Assembly: GCF_001625215.2 (NCBI RefSeq)
Contig: NC_030381.2
Span: 35,338,689-35,402,688 of the forward strand
Source: Daucus carota subsp. sativus
Taxonomy: Eukaryota > Streptophyta > Magnoliopsida > Apiales > Apiaceae
Reading direction: 5' to 3'
Length of the DNA: 64,000 nucleotides
A program made the translations under genes and the position numbers. Positions 1 to 12,429 of the stretch are shown one piece after another. The notes under the pieces were generated by a model. The model did no database searches, was not told where the DNA came from, and saw only the letters and a program-made list of their open reading frames with translations. How positions within the stretch are numbered: the first letter of the stretch is position 1; every line of letters starts with the position of its first letter.

Positions 1-202
1 CTGTTTAAGTGTGTAATTAATATATTTAGTATATATTAACTCTTTTATAGGCTTGTAAATGGACATTCCACATTCAGTCACTTGATCCTTTTAAATTTAA
101 TGATTTTTAAATTGAGGGAGTCATATTCTCAATAGTTAAAAACATTTTTACTGTCAAATAACATGACAGGCAACTCAAATACAACTGGATACAACATCTC
201 AG

Positions 203-1547
203 TGTATATTTCCCAGAAGTCCAGCTTTTGTTCTGGCAACTGCAGCTGTGGTGTTTCTTGCAATTGCCCACATTGTAATAAATGTAGCAACTGGATGTCT
301 GTGCGTGAGAATCCTACCTGAAGTTCTTAATTTTAGACTGACAACTGCTCTAGTCTCTTCTACAATGTCCTGGTATATAATCCTGTATATATGTTTCTCT
401 TTCAGAGGTGCTAATTTACTATAACCTTTTATGTTAGCCACTTAGCTTAAAAGTTTGTGGATATTTGCAATTGCATGATCATGTTTATAAGATTCAATTT
501 CCCGTCATTTCTTTATTTAAAGACGGGTCTACTCGTAAAAATAAAATACTTGGGGATCCGCATTATTAGACATATATAGGAAAGAGGATGATATTGCTAA
601 TGAGGACGAGACCTCCCTAAAAGTTGGATTATTATTATCTTGGTTGAGTTCTAGGATGTAGAAGTATGGCGAAAATATCAAGTCAAGCTTAGATACAAGT
701 AAAATTCAGTTGCATCTTAGTATTAAATTTCTAGGTGTACGTGATCCATTGAAGACTAAATTTAATCACATGCGTAGAGGTTTAAAAATTGAGTGAAAGT
801 ATTTGTATTTCAATATTTAGATGAAATAGGTAAACCTACCGAAGAGACAAACATAACACAATTAGTGACGGTTACTCTTAGATTTTATCATAATATTCAA
901 ATATGCCAATTTTATACTTCTTTTTTCTTAGATTTGTTAACTCAAACTTTGAAAAATGAAAACTTGCTACAAAGTGATTCATTTGTTTATTTTCTAATTC
1001 AAGGCAAAATGAAAGTTGTGCAACTATGTCACCGTTGTGATAAGAAAATTTCACTCATAAAACCTACATCACTGAATATGACATAAAAGGTGTCAAAAGC
1101 TAATCAAGCAAGGCTGTTGAGATAATTCAAAATATGGTGTGAAAACACTTAGGTAGAGATGAGACAAGAACACTGATAGAAGCCAGTTACCAACTCCTCC
1201 AGAGAAGGATCACCCCCCTGGAAAATAGGATTTGTTCAGAGATAAATTCATAGAACATTCAACAACCATCTATTGGTTGATCTGTTAGACTAGATCAGCA
1301 TTACATCGAACTTGAAAGTGGCGTCTTGGCAAGACGACAAGCTTAGCCTTGTATGTTTGCAGCCTTAATTTTGACTGCAAACTTTCCCGGGAGTGATTCC
1401 TGTGGTGGGAGATAATTTGTTCATGAAAACTGTGGCTTCCTAGTAATTGACCTTAGGCAAGCATAGAGAAGTGATAAACAAGGGTTAGTATAGAAGAAGC
1501 CACATATGCAACAATGTTCATATGCCAATAGGAGGATCTTTCTTTGA

Positions 1548-1584
<37 letters not shown>

Positions 1585-2022
1585 TATTTCATTTTATGCA
1601 ATTGACCTTGCCCTAAAATGTGTATTTATATATAAGTATATAACTAATAGTTCTGAATTTTGTATGTGAAATCATGTGGCAGGTTCACATTATCGGCCGC
1701 TGTCTTCTTGTTGATATCTGGTGCAGCACTTAGTTATAAAGATGGTGAAGAGTCCAAATACGAAGGAAACTATTACTGCTTTGTTATAAACCGTCGCATA
1801 TTTGCTTTAGGTGGCTTATTGTCCCTAGCAACTGTGTTTCTTGGAATCCTGGCACATATATTAGTGTATTCAGCCGATGACTTGGATGAACGCTGGTCTC
1901 CACCTGCTGCTCCTGGACTACATGGCATTGCCATGGGACAAGCTGAGCTTTCTCCACAAAGTTCAGGGGATCAGGAATTTGTTCAAGAGATCAGTGCTTA
2001 CAGGGGACAAGAAATGGTGTGA
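203..2022 (+). CDS. DUF1218 four-TM membrane protein, 3' part (5' end outside window)
   Basis: Likely member of the plant DUF1218 family (MWL/secondary-wall-related small membrane proteins with four TM helices). One exon is 203-304: after a tctcag acceptor it reads CIFPRSPAFVLATAA and ends ATGCLC before a gtgag donor; this is the family's CxYPxSPAF loop and second TM helix. The last exon is 1683-2022 (acceptor ggcag): FTLSAAVFLLISGAAL is TM3, then YYCFVINRRIFALGGLLS leads into TM4, and a 45-residue hydrophilic tail ends QEMV. A middle exon is needed; a stretch ending near 642 (VGLLLSW before gttgag) joins in phase with the last exon, but its 5' border is uncertain. The first exon lies left of the window. 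Family assignment is firm from the motifs; the middle exon is inference. Confidence 0.75.
1549..1583. repeat. (ATT)n microsatellite
   Basis: About eleven uninterrupted ATT units in the last intron of the DUF1218 gene, roughly 100 bases before the final exon. Confidence 0.9.
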
Positions 2023-2440
2023 AACATTTTTACTCTAGGGTGCTCCCGTTATTAGAAAAAACTTGTTTTGTTCATTTCCAGATATTCCTATTGAGTTTGT
2101 TAACTTTATTAAATAACGAAAATGCTTCTTAATATTTCATCCCCACCTATTATTTTCTTTGAGTATGACAATTCTCTATCATAATTAATTACTGCAAATG
2201 TTTATGCCATCTACCTCATTTTGCTTCAAATTTCGAAACCTCCTTCTATTTATTATGAGTATAAGACTGATCATGTCAGACTTCAAACAACTCTTTTACA
2301 GGCAAACTGATGTCTTTTAGATTTCATTCAGTACAGACCCAAAAAGGATCAAAAGACCCAATTAAGCGGAAAAAGATTTTGTGCCCAACATTAATATATA
2401 TCAAAAAAAAGGATAAGAAATGGAATGGATAATATTTTTA
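2023..2440. other. 3' flank of DUF1218 gene, no further gene
   Basis: AT-rich 3' UTR and spacer between the DUF1218 stop codon and the CACTA element. No coding sequence or repeat recognised. Confidence 0.6.
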
Positions 2441-2443
2441 TTA

Positions 2444-3760
2444 CACAACACCAATTCTGGCCAATTACAACGGATATCTTACGACGGAAAGGCGGAGCGC
2501 AAAATTTACGACGGAAAACCACTATTCATCATAAATTCTCGTCAATACTTACGACGTACCAACATTCTGTCCAATGATTCGCTAGAATTCAGGCGCGACC
2601 TAATAAAATATAATAAATCTTTTCCCGCGAAAGAAACCGTCGTAAGTTAACATATCTACCTAATTAAAGACAAAAAAATAAATAAAAATAAAATGGTTTC
2701 TAGTTTTCGTCGTAACTACGCCGTCGTAAGTTCCAATAATTATATAATTATAGCTCTTAAAAAAGGAAAATAAATAAGAAAGATAAGTTTTAATTTTTCG
2801 TCGTAATTTAACCGTCGTAAGTTAACATATCTACCTAATTAAAGACAAAAAATAGATTAAAATAAAATGGTTATGGTTTTCGTTTCCGTCGTAATTATGC
2901 CGTCGTAAGTTCATATAATTATATAATTATATATGTATTAAAAAAGGAAGATAAATGAGTATGATAAGTTTTAATTTTTCGTCGTAATTCAAACGTCGTA
3001 AGTTAACATATCTACCTAATTAAAGACAAAAAATAAATGATAATAACATGGTTTTCGTTTTTGTCGTAATTATGCCGTCGTAAGTTCATATAATTATATA
3101 ATTATATCTGCTTTAAAAAAAGTAAAATAAATGAGAATTATAAGTTTTAATTTTCCGTTGTAAGTTAACATATCTACCTAATTAAAGACAAAAAATAAAT
3201 GAAAATAAAAATTGTTTTATTTTCCGTCGTAATTCTGTTGTCGTAAGTCCATATAATTATATATTTATATCTGTTTAAAAACGGAAAATAAATGAGAATG
3301 ATAAATTTTATTTTTCTGTCGTAATTAAATCGTCGTAAGTTAACATATTTAACTAATTAAAGACAAATATAAATGAAAATAAAATAATTTTCTTTTCTGT
3401 CGGAATTACGCCGTCGTAAGTTCATATAATTATATATTTATATCTGTTTAAAAACAAAAAAAAATGAGAATGATAAATTTTATTTTTTCGTCGTAATTAA
3501 ACCGTCGTAAGTTAACATATTTAGCTAATTAAAGACAAAAAACAAAATGAAAATAAAATGGTTAGGTAAAATTGAGCAGTAGGGTCCACGTGGTTGACTT
3601 TACAACGGAAGTGATAACTTGCGACACAATTTAAAATACCGACCATTTATTTAAATTCTGAAGCCAGGGAAAACGACGGAAACGTTCCGTCGTAAATGAT
3701 ACTAATTACGACGGAAAAAATGAAAAAATTTCGTCGTAAATAGCCAAAATTGTTGTAGTG
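2444..3760. mobile_element. Non-autonomous CACTA (En/Spm) transposon with subterminal repeats
   Basis: The right end reads, on the minus strand, CACTACAACAATTTTGGC and the left end reads CACAACACCAATTCTGGCC, a matched pair of CACTA-type terminal repeats. Both ends are flanked by TTA (2441-2443 and 3761-3763), the 3-bp target duplication expected of this superfamily. Internally the motif TACGACGG or its complement CCGTCGTAA recurs many times. A block containing GTTAACATATCTACCTAATT appears six times (near 2646, 2821, 3002, 3164, 3339 and 3511), a spacing of 162-181 bases. No transposase coding is present, so it would move only with help from an autonomous relative. Confidence 0.85.
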
Positions 3761-3888
3761 TTAGACCAATCAAATTAGTTCATATTGGTTTGCTCTTTTA
3801 AAATAAAAACTAAAAATCAGTGTCCTTAAAAGTTTTTTTATGGCTGTATATCTTTTAAAGTTTTGCTTGCATCTTATATATATAAAAG

Positions 3889-4087
3889 AACGGATTTTCC
3901 GGTGTGTGGGCGCACACTTACAACCACTTTTTTGTTGACGTAAAGGGTTTTTATTAGCCAAAATCTCATTATTAATCATGACCCCCGGCAAATGCACAAA
4001 AAACATGACGAGTAAAAGTTCTCCGCCTCAACAAAAAGTGGTTATTAATGTGTGCCCGTAGGCATCCACAAATGGGTATTATACTAT
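3889..4087. mobile_element. MITE-like inverted-repeat element
   Basis: Imperfect inverted repeat of about 40 bases: the left arm around 3906-3939 contains GCACACTTACAACCACTTTT and the right arm around 4024-4062 is its approximate complement (AAAAAGTGGTTATTAATGTG). The 8-mer TATAAAAG flanks both sides (3881-3888 and 4088-4095) and could be a hAT-type target duplication, but in AT-rich DNA this may be chance. No coding capacity. Confidence 0.5.
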
Positions 4088-4095
4088 TATAAAAG

Positions 4096-4847
4096 TTTTT
4101 GTAAAAAAATATGTGCAACTGGTAATGTTAATCACTAATTAAATGATATTAAAAATTAAATTTATAATAATAATTTGATTCACCGGGTTCGGGACGGGTT
4201 CGGCGATGGTACGAGCAATACTGCATCCTGATTCCTGATCCAGTCGCCTTTGGTCTTGGTATCATTTGTTCTTCATTTACCAGCAAACATGTGAAATGTG
4301 GTCCAAAAACGAATGACATACTTGGCATCTTACTAGAAAACCATTTTCATATGTGGTCCAAAACCACAAACATGTGCTCATATTTTAACTTAAAATTGAG
4401 GGGTATTGATATTCATCTTTTTCAAATCATTGACAGTCATCAGTTGTCTGCTTTACATGTGCATCTACTGATTAGCTAAGCTAGCAAACTTGGGAAAATC
4501 TCTTATAAGTTGTTTCATTCAACAGGACAGCTAAAGAACAGACCCGTTTTAATAAAAAACAATCACTTGCACTTGTGATTGTGAATTTAAGAGAACAGAC
4601 CCTTTTTACCTCCAAAAGAATATTATTCATACGAAATCACATATAAATTGAATTTTAACAAATTAACCCAAGAAAACGAGAACTCAAAGTTCGAACTCAC
4701 CGATATACATTGCATACATAAACACTAAATAAAGAGCCGCGTGATTTTTAATCATGGGGCATATAAATCAGAAAACAAGAAATAAAAAGATTAACAAATA
4801 TTGATTTTTTGGGAAGAGAATATATATAAAAAAACTTCGAAGAAGAC
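4096..4847. other. Intergenic, no gene seen
   Basis: AT-rich spacer. It holds the presumed 3' UTR of the minus-strand gene that ends at 4848; nothing else recognised. Confidence 0.6.
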
Positions 4848-5594
4848 TTAAAAGTCCTTGTCCGAGACGCTCAAGCCCAAGCCTAATCTTGGGTTACCTT
4901 CTCTCTGTGACTCCACTCGCCGGAGAGCACACTCGCCGAACCTCGTTGATAGTTTCCCCAAAATGTCGCCGGAGATGCTCCAGTTGCCTCCACCCACAGA
5001 TCTCGATCTTGAAACTTTACGATCAAGTCCGCTTCCATTCTCTTCCACAGCAAAACCCTCCTCATTCCTTATTTTGGCAATGGACGCCAACTGTTTGATC
5101 TTATGCCGCTTAGAAAGATGAGTGAATGACCAAAATCCACGCTTCTGGGGCGTGCTCAAATCATCAACAGGACTAGATTCTACCAAATTTGTGCCACGCA
5201 TGACAGTAGATTTACTGCGGTTAAAAGTGACTGCATTGGATGATGATGAAGGTGGGTGATTCTGATGCTTGTTTTTTGGGGTTGGGAGAAATGGGTTTCT
5301 CGATTTCTTGAAATGATGATACGGGTTGTTGTTCGCATTGATGGGGAGTACAGATGAAGAGTGATGTGATGTTGAAGAAGAGGAAGCAGTAGCTTTAGTA
5401 GTGACAAGAAATGGGGAGGAGACTAGTTTGCCAAGCTTTTCTTGGAGACAGAAGGCACATATACCACCACTAGGGCTGTTGTTTTTGTATGGATGATATG
5501 TGCATTGCATTGAAGCATCGCCATAATCATCATCAACTACATTTACCATGGTTTTATGGTGAGATGGAAATGAGTTGTTCTTGGTGGTGTTCAA
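4848..5594 (-). CDS. Plant protein with CxxH/CxxC N-terminal motif, DUF740/OCTOPUS-like
   Basis: Intronless 248-residue protein. Near the N-terminus Cys31, His34, Cys46 and Cys49 form a CxxH-x11-CxxC pattern, followed at once by LQEKLGKLVSS. This arrangement (…GGICAFCLQEKL…) is typical of plant proteins related to the DUF740/OCTOPUS family, which are membrane-associated and often polar, and of shorter uncharacterised relatives. The rest is low-complexity: poly-Ser and poly-His tracts (residues ~65-85), basic stretches, and a short conserved-looking block RGFWSFTHLSKRHK near the middle. It ends GLSVSDKDF. The first ATG at 5594 places the Cys/His motif about 30 residues in; Met16 is an alternative start. 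No TM helix or signal peptide is visible. The wider family is a reasonable guess; molecular function is unknown. Confidence 0.75.
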   Translation of the reverse strand: MNTTKNNSFPSHHKTMVNVVDDDYGDASMQCTYHPYKNNSPSGGICAFCLQEKLGKLVSSPFLVTTKATASSSSTSHHSSSVLPINANNNPYHHFKKSRNPFLPTPKNKHQNHPPSSSSNAVTFNRSKSTVMRGTNLVESSPVDDLSTPQKRGFWSFTHLSKRHKIKQLASIAKIRNEEGFAVEENGSGLDRKVSRSRSVGGGNWSISGDILGKLSTRFGECALRRVESQREGNPRLGLGLSVSDKDF

Positions 5595-6908
5595 GACACT
5601 TTGGTGGTGGTGTGGAGTGAGGAGATTTTGTGGAGGAGTGTGTGTCTTGTAGCTTGTGTGTGTGTTGGAGTTTAGTAGAGAATGGGGAGACTGGTAGTCC
5701 CAAGTAGCACGTTATTCCTCGTTTTAAGGAGAACATGACTTGTGGTTTGCACCGCCACGCTCATTCTCGAACACTATTTTACTGCAGTAGAGTTGAGTTG
5801 GCGGTTTTGAGTTAAATATACGTTATTCCGAATAACTGTATAATGAGGTTGTTTGATTTAAAATAAAAAAGTAACTTATTTTAAAATAAAGAAGAAGATT
5901 ATAAGAGCAACTATAACAATCATCTAATTTTTTTTTCAAAATTAATATGAAAAATCAAGTCTTAACTATTTATTATATGGAGTTAAAATTTCATATACAC
6001 TTCAATAGTCTTCCTCTATGTCACTCTCTATCTATTCTTTATTACATAATTAGACATGCGTAAACAAAATCACTCATGTATGTTGAAGACGGGGAGAAGA
6101 GAGAAACTCTTATAAAAAGAATGAAGGAACTCTTAAGAATTTGAAAAAGACGGGAAGCTCTCAGAGCTTGGTTTTTTTAAAAAAAATTCTCAAATTTTGA
6201 CTTAAGAGCTTGAATGCTCTAAGTGATAAATGAACTTAGCTTTTAAGTTTTTGAAATTTTATTTATAAATTAATTATGTGTTTGGTAAAATAATTTCTCT
6301 CTGCCCTCTTTCTTAACCTCATGTCTCTCTAGCATACTCTTGTCGTAACCTGGGGCTTCTATCGGTTTTCACCGGTGAAAAGCTCCAAAACAGTTAATTA
6401 CTTTATTTTCTTCTTAATTTTTGGATGATACTCCTTCTTGGAAAACTCAGATCTTAAATCATTGGAGATTTCGCTGTCTTCCTTCCAAACAGATGAGTTT
6501 TCAGTCCGATTTCTCTTATTTTTGTGGTTCTGCTCTTAATCTATTCTCGAGAAAATTTTAGATCTAAACTAAAACCATCGTAGATTTCGCTGTTTTTATT
6601 CTCTATTTTAAGCGGGTGGACTTTCATTCAATTTCTTTTATTTTTGTGGTTCTTCGATCTAAAATTTATTTATTATTTCGGTTTGGTGTAATCTCTTTTT
6701 GGTGAGAGTTAGTTGATTCTGTCTTTGGTGATTTATATTTTTATAAACATTTTAAAATATATAACAAATAAATTAGACAAAAGTATATTATTTTAGACTA
6801 TCATTTTAATTAAATACCTGTATTACTCCTTTTCTTTTTTACTTATTCTCGGCTACTAGGCCATGTCACTTTATCTCCACCAAAAATAAAACAAAAATCT
6901 CCAACTCA
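5595..6908. other. Divergent promoter region between the minus-strand gene and LC8
   Basis: Spacer between two genes transcribed away from each other, so it holds both promoters. It includes a possible MITE (5904-6220). The 600 bases before LC8 contain pyrimidine-rich stretches suited to a 5' UTR. No further gene seen. Confidence 0.5.
5904..6220. mobile_element. Possible PIF/Harbinger-type MITE
   Basis: Starts AGAGCAACTATAACAATC and ends AAGAGCTTGAATGCTCT, so both ends carry AGAGCA-like sequence in inverted orientation, as in the clearer MITEs at 30-31 kb. The inverted match is short and the target duplication is not clear. Confidence 0.3.
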
Positions 6909-9876
6909 ATGAGTGAAGCAGCAAAGCGAAACGGAGATGACCGGAATTCCCGGCCGGCGGCCTCTTCATCCGCGACCGGCAAGAAAGTAATCATCAAAAG
7001 CGCGGATATGAAGGACGATTTGCAAACTGAAGCAATCAACATTGCTATCGGTGTACGTACATCTCCTTCACATTCTCATCATTTCTCATCTTCACTAATT
7101 ACACTACTAATTACACCACTAATCACACGAATCTGTTCATCTTTATGTGTATGACTTGTAGGCATTTGAGAAGCACAGCGTGGAGAAAGATGTAGCAGAG
7201 TACATTAAGAAGGAGTTCGATAAGAAGCACGGTCCTACGTGGCACTGCATCGTCGGCAAAAACTTTGGTATATGCTTCTCCTTGCTAGATTTTTGAAATT
7301 TATGTTGTTTCAATAGCGAAAGCCTTGTTGGATTGAGTGATAACAATGCTGATTACTGATTATTGATCAAGTGTGATGATTGTACAAGATGTCTTTGTTT
7401 TGGGAATTTTGATTTTAGGAATATGTGTATCGGGATTTAGGGAGATCTAGCTTTTAGATCGCGATATGGCTTCAATTACGGTATTCAATTCTGTTTTGTA
7501 TGGTTTGTGTTGGTCTGGCCCCTAGCTTCAATGAGGTGTGTGACTCACCTCATGCTCAAGCTACACAATAGTTTTTGCACCTCAATGGGCCTCTCATGTT
7601 AGAAGATTCTGTTTATTCTTAATGACCAAGAGTGGTTATAGTTGGGTTGCATACTTACAAGGTCGAGATATAGCAAGTGTTGTGTAAACACACACTAGGT
7701 ATATCATTTTCATCTACCAAATTGAATATGTCGAGACTCGCGACGTTTCATCTGAGATAGAATTTACCTTGGCCAATGCTCCCCATAATCATCTATGAAG
7801 ATCTTAGCTGGTGGTTTTGTGCTAACATTTGTTGGTTTAGATTGATATAGGCATCCTTTTTTAAATTTGTGGTAATCCTTTCCCCATGCTCATAACAGAA
7901 TAGTCAGAAAAGATCATTACTCTATTCCACAGATACATAAGAGATAGTTCATATATGAGATCTTCATCCTGTTGTGAGGCTGAGTTGTTATTAACACAAC
8001 CGTCTTCAGAGATAGACTACATCCAAAATTTTCACTTGCCAGATAGGTAGCTCTCAAGTATGACATATAAAGGCAAAGACTAGTGCTGATCCAAAATGAA
8101 AGACTTGCAAGGTTCTATCTTCTATCACCAGTCAATACTGTACCAAGTTACGTCTTTTGTGGATCTAATTTATCATGTTCACTAAGTATTCAAGAGTTAT
8201 ATGTCCTAAGACATTGAGGCACCCCTTCTGCATTATTCTGCAATTTTGGTGTTGCGAGTGTCTGTACTCTGTAGTCTACCATAAATTGTATAATTCATTT
8301 GTAGCAGAATCAGTAGGTTGTAGAAGGTTCTTGGAGATACACTGCATTTTTTTTTGATCTCTAGAACATGAACACAGCAAAGCTAAATCAGAGATTACAG
8401 ATTCTTCTACCACCAAGGAGCCTTCCATAAACATGCTGCCCTTATTTTCTTGAACAGCCCAAACACCTAGTTCATGAGCAACTTCTCTACGAACAAAAGA
8501 CCATTCGCACAAAGTAGTTGAACTTGCTACTCTTCTTGTATGCCTCTACACATTTGCAGTGGAATTGAATACACACATTCTCGACTAATGCCCTTTCAAA
8601 ATATAACAAATCTACCTCCTCCACACACCTCACAAATCCCCTCTCCAACATTGATTCAGTTGCAAAAGGAACACATCTAGCTTCCGCTTCAAGGACTGAA
8701 GCCACCATAGATATGGGTTTTGCACCGAGCTTAGACTTTGCCTTCTGAATCCCAACACTTAACCCAAGCTAGCATTTAGGTTTTCACCTTAACCATGCCC
8801 ATGGAGGGAGGTTTTCACATTTTATTTGGAACTGAGATACACTGCATTTGACTTTGCCTGTTTGACAGCACCGCCAAATGGCAAATTCATCATAGCAACA
8901 AGTTTCAAAAGAGTGCGGAAACCCCTTGATGCAGGACAAGATGTAGAAACAACAATTTATTTAATAAAACCGATACGAGAAGATAAACTCGGGTGGATGA
9001 ACCACTGAACACCCACCACTCCAAGGGTTGCCCAGTCACAGAAGGGAGTTATAACTTGAATCAACGGATTGCAACCCATAAAAGAGACCCAATGTTAATA
9101 ATATCTCAAAAATCAAATCTAACTGTAATATGTGGGAATTGGGATTGCATGACTTGTATAGGCAATAGGAACCCAAAAACATACCCTTACGGACTAAGGT
9201 CCGATAACAATTGGGCTTATCAAATAACATGCTACAAACTAATAAACTCCTGGCACCACATATATAGGAGGTAGATAAACTCCCTTTTATCTCCACATTC
9301 AATACATTTTAATAAATTAATATCATATACAAATATTGTTCATTTCCGTTCCCCATCAGCGCATATTCATAGTACATAGAAAGTTATGCTTATCAATATA
9401 CAAAGGGTATCAGTTATAAACTTATAATGCATAGTGAGTGTCCAATAAATTTGCGGTATATGATCTTTATGGTAGATAAATTTATAGCGTTGAAAAAAAA
9501 AAAAGAAATCCAAAGAAGATCAGAGGTGATTGTCCAGCTAAGGAATGCTTAGGTCCAAACTCACTCTTGCATAAAAAAAAAATTAATAGAACAGCATAGG
9601 AAACACTTTTTGTTCTTTTACATTAAATTTACATGTACTTGCTTGCTGTAAAAAGATTATGAATGTTTTGTGAAAGGAAAGTAACAGTAACTATTTCATA
9701 GTAATCTGATTCTTATGTGAAGTTGACTAGCATTCGTGTATGAGCTATATTTGTCTAATGATGAGTGATGAACTTCTTGGGTTTATATTGCAGGTTCATT
9801 TGTGACTCATGAGACCAACCACTTTATTTACTTTTATTTGGACACGAAAGCCGTATTGCTGTTCAAATCTGGTTGA
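6909..9876 (+). CDS. Dynein light chain LC8-type protein (DLC1/DYNLL-like)
   Basis: Three exons: 6909-7052, 7162-7267 and 9794-9876, all with GT-AG borders and matching phases, giving 110 residues. The first ~25 residues are plant-specific and Ser/Ala-rich. The remainder is the whole LC8 fold: [19 protein letters not shown], then [19 protein letters not shown], then [20 protein letters not shown] and the C-terminal [17 protein letters not shown]8 is a small dimer that clamps short linear motifs in partner proteins. Flowering plants lack cytoplasmic dynein heavy chains, so here it is a dimerisation hub (for example in nuclear pore proteins) rather than a motor part. The second intron is about 2.5 kb and contains a broken RNase H-like fragment. 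The donor at 7053 was chosen over 7051 because only it keeps the frame. Confidence 0.95.
8276..8708 (-). pseudogene. Broken RNase H-like (RVT_3) domain fragment in LC8 intron
   Basis: On the minus strand two overlapping reading frames carry pieces of the plant RNase H-like domain common in LINE-derived proteins: [19 protein letters not shown], then VEEVDLLYF, then [16 protein letters not shown]. The order and spacing match the domain (substrate-strand helix, ESD-like position, final VAHELA-type motif). The coding is in more than one frame, so it is a relic. It lies antisense inside intron 2 of the LC8 gene. It could instead derive from a host gene with this domain. Confidence 0.5.
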
Positions 9877-11595
9877 GCTGTGCTAGTGTTGCAACATGAT
9901 GATTGATACTGTGCTATGTTTTACCTCTGTATGTATTGATTAATAACTACTAGAGCACAAAATATTAGGGACACTCTCCTTGTGCTAAGCTGTATATTAA
10001 TTTTGACCTATATGGTGTTTCAATTTCATCTGGAATTTTCACCTAGTTTTTCCAATACAGCTTCTTGACGTTATTGCTTCTGCATCTTGAAACTTGATAT
10101 TAAGTAAGCATAATGTAAAATGTATCAGTGTACATGAAGCATAGTTTAAATGAATTTTAAGCACAATGTATTGAGGTTTAGGCTGCTCTTTCGTTTTCTG
10201 ACAAAGTATGAAAGGGAAGTGCCATCTATATAGTGCATTACAGTTCTTGTCTATATATGAAGGAGGTAGATAACATGTAATGTAAACTCTAGTCAGCTTA
10301 TTTGTACTTATCATAAATAAAGATTTTATCTGATAAATATGGATCATTATGTAGCTTTCTTCAGGTGAAATATCGTCCTCAACAAAATCAACAGATTTTA
10401 CGAGGCGAAAATATTGTTAAGAACAATTCGTCTTTTAGTTATAATCGCCTCACTTGTGGCTGTCGAGCTACAGTATGAAGGCGGTTTCAGTTTCCGGACT
10501 CCAGTGACAAGACAAGTTCAGTTTTAAGCATTCCTAGCTTCATGACTGAGGCTTGGATTGCATTCTACAAATACATTTCACTTAGGAAAAGTGTAGGCAG
10601 TTTATTATTAATCTATGATTTGCCTATGTTATTTTTTCAGTATGGTATCTGTAAGGATCACAGTTAGCTTGCAGACCTCAGAAATGATTGAGATTTGAGT
10701 TGGCATTTGTAGACCCTCTATCTTCCTGCTGGAAGAACTCTGAGAAATAAAAGAAATCTTTTCTCTGGTATCAAAATGCCAATGCCTGTGACCTGTGAGA
10801 CTAGACAAATATGGGCCAGCCAGCTCTCAACTTTAAGACTGTTTATTAAGATTGCGGGTCTTAGTGGCGCATAAAAAATATTCAAGTGGTTAAATGCCTT
10901 AATCAGTTGATTTCAGATCATAAGATCCTCTCTCCCAGTGCTTCCCGCTATAGTTTAGTGGGCAGATGGAGTATAAATTCTCACACTTTTTTGATTCTCA
11001 TATCCTAATACCTGGATTTCTGATAAGCTAACAGATAATTATGTTGCTCTGCATAGTTGTGCATGGACATGGTGGGACTCGGGCACTCGGCATGCTTGCA
11101 GGGGCCTCCATATGCGGTTGCTCGGTTTGGTTCGGTTTCACTTTCACATTGTATTGTAATTTTGGATCTCGACATTTCAGTATAAGGTTGGGATTTATGA
11201 TCTCTACATTGCATTGTGAATTCTGGTTTTCGAGTGCTCTGATTTCGTTCCCCTCACGTCTGCTGGAACAATCGATCACATCAGGTGTAAGGAGTCGCCA
11301 TCTAAATAAGAAGAGCTGATACTCAAACAATACTCATTGGAGAGTGGAGCTCCCATATTTCAACTACAGGGGTAAGATAACATTGTCGTTTAAATTAAGT
11401 TGTAAAAGATAAGAAGATTTTGACTTTATTATCTAATAAGAGACAGTGATGGTGTGATACTAATTAAAGGATAAGCTTTCTTTATAGATCTTACAATTAT
11501 TTAACACAACTGGTGACATGTTTAAACATACAAAATCGATAACATGAAGTGTCTAAAACAGACATAACTGATAACATGAAGTATCTAAAATATTA
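9877..11595. other. LC8 3' flank and spacer, no gene recognised
   Basis: Contains the 3' UTR of LC8 and about 1.5 kb of unique-looking sequence. Open frames of up to ~100 residues near 11.0-11.3 kb overlap each other on both strands and resemble no family I know, so they are not called. Confidence 0.5.
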
Positions 11596-11819
11596 CTCCC
11601 TCCCTCTATCCCCTCATTTCTTTACGTTAAATTTTGGCACGCTTTTTTATAGAATAGTTCTATAATATATTTTTAAAATATTTTTTTCAGAATAAAAGTT
11701 TGATATTTAAACTTTTATTCCAAAAAAAAAATTTTAAAATAAAATTATGGAACTATATCTTATAGGAGCCTCAAAATACGTGCAAACAGTGAACATAAAC
11801 TACCTGGAGGGACGGGGGA
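11596..11819. mobile_element. Stowaway-like MITE
   Basis: Left end CTCCCTCCCTCTATCCCCTC preceded by TA; right end reads CCCCCGTCCCTCCAGG on the opposite strand. The interior is palindromic and AT-rich (AAACTTTTATT region). Typical Tc1/mariner-derived Stowaway MITE, about 225 bases; the right border is approximate. Confidence 0.65.
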
Positions 11820-12429
11820 TTATCAACTTATGAGGTAAGCACTGTGGATTTTTGCATCTCATACATAAGCTAGCAGCTAGCCTGTATTCATATAGATTAC
11901 AGAAGTGTTGCAAATGCCCGTATTTTGTTATCTGAGTTCAATGGGAAAAAAATGTTACGAGGGGAAAAGCATGGTTAGATAATACCAGAGATATGTTTGG
12001 GACAGAGACTCAAGGTTCAACCTAAAATACAACGTCTAACTTTCGAAAATCAAAAAAATAATTAAATATACAGTCTAATCTTCAAAAATTAATAAAAAAA
12101 ATTCATGCTTGTGAAACCTTCAAAAATAATAAAAAAATTGTTTTATAAGAGATGACATTCAGCTACACACTATTGAGAATTGGATCTTGAATCGCAACTA
12201 ATCTTTAAACTTTAACAAATTGTTCTTTTAACCCCTCTATCCCAATATTTTAAACCTCAAAATATTTTATTTATTTATTTTTTTTTGCCAGAAAAAAAAT
12301 GATTTTATTGAGCTTTCAAATCATTTGCTAAAACATGAAACAAATCTGGATGGACATCACGAAGTCATGTCAACTTCAAAATTCTGATTCCGCGGATATC
12401 AGAATCACAAATGCTGCCCTTAAAATCTT
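11820..12429. other. Intergenic, no gene seen
   Basis: AT-rich sequence with short A and T runs; nothing recognised. Confidence 0.5.

Noticed and set aside
199-441. Minus-strand 80-residue frame at the left edge
   Set aside because: Antisense of the DUF1218 exon, whose plus-strand reading matches the family.
10860-10970. tRNA- or SINE-like stretch with AGTGGTTAAATGCC and CTATAGTTTAGTGGGCAGA
   Set aside because: Resembles a tRNA A box, but there is no convincing B box (GGTTCGAATCC) or cloverleaf.
11005-11330. Overlapping ~70-100-residue frames on both strands
   Set aside because: No recognisable domain, mutually overlapping, no splice or promoter support.
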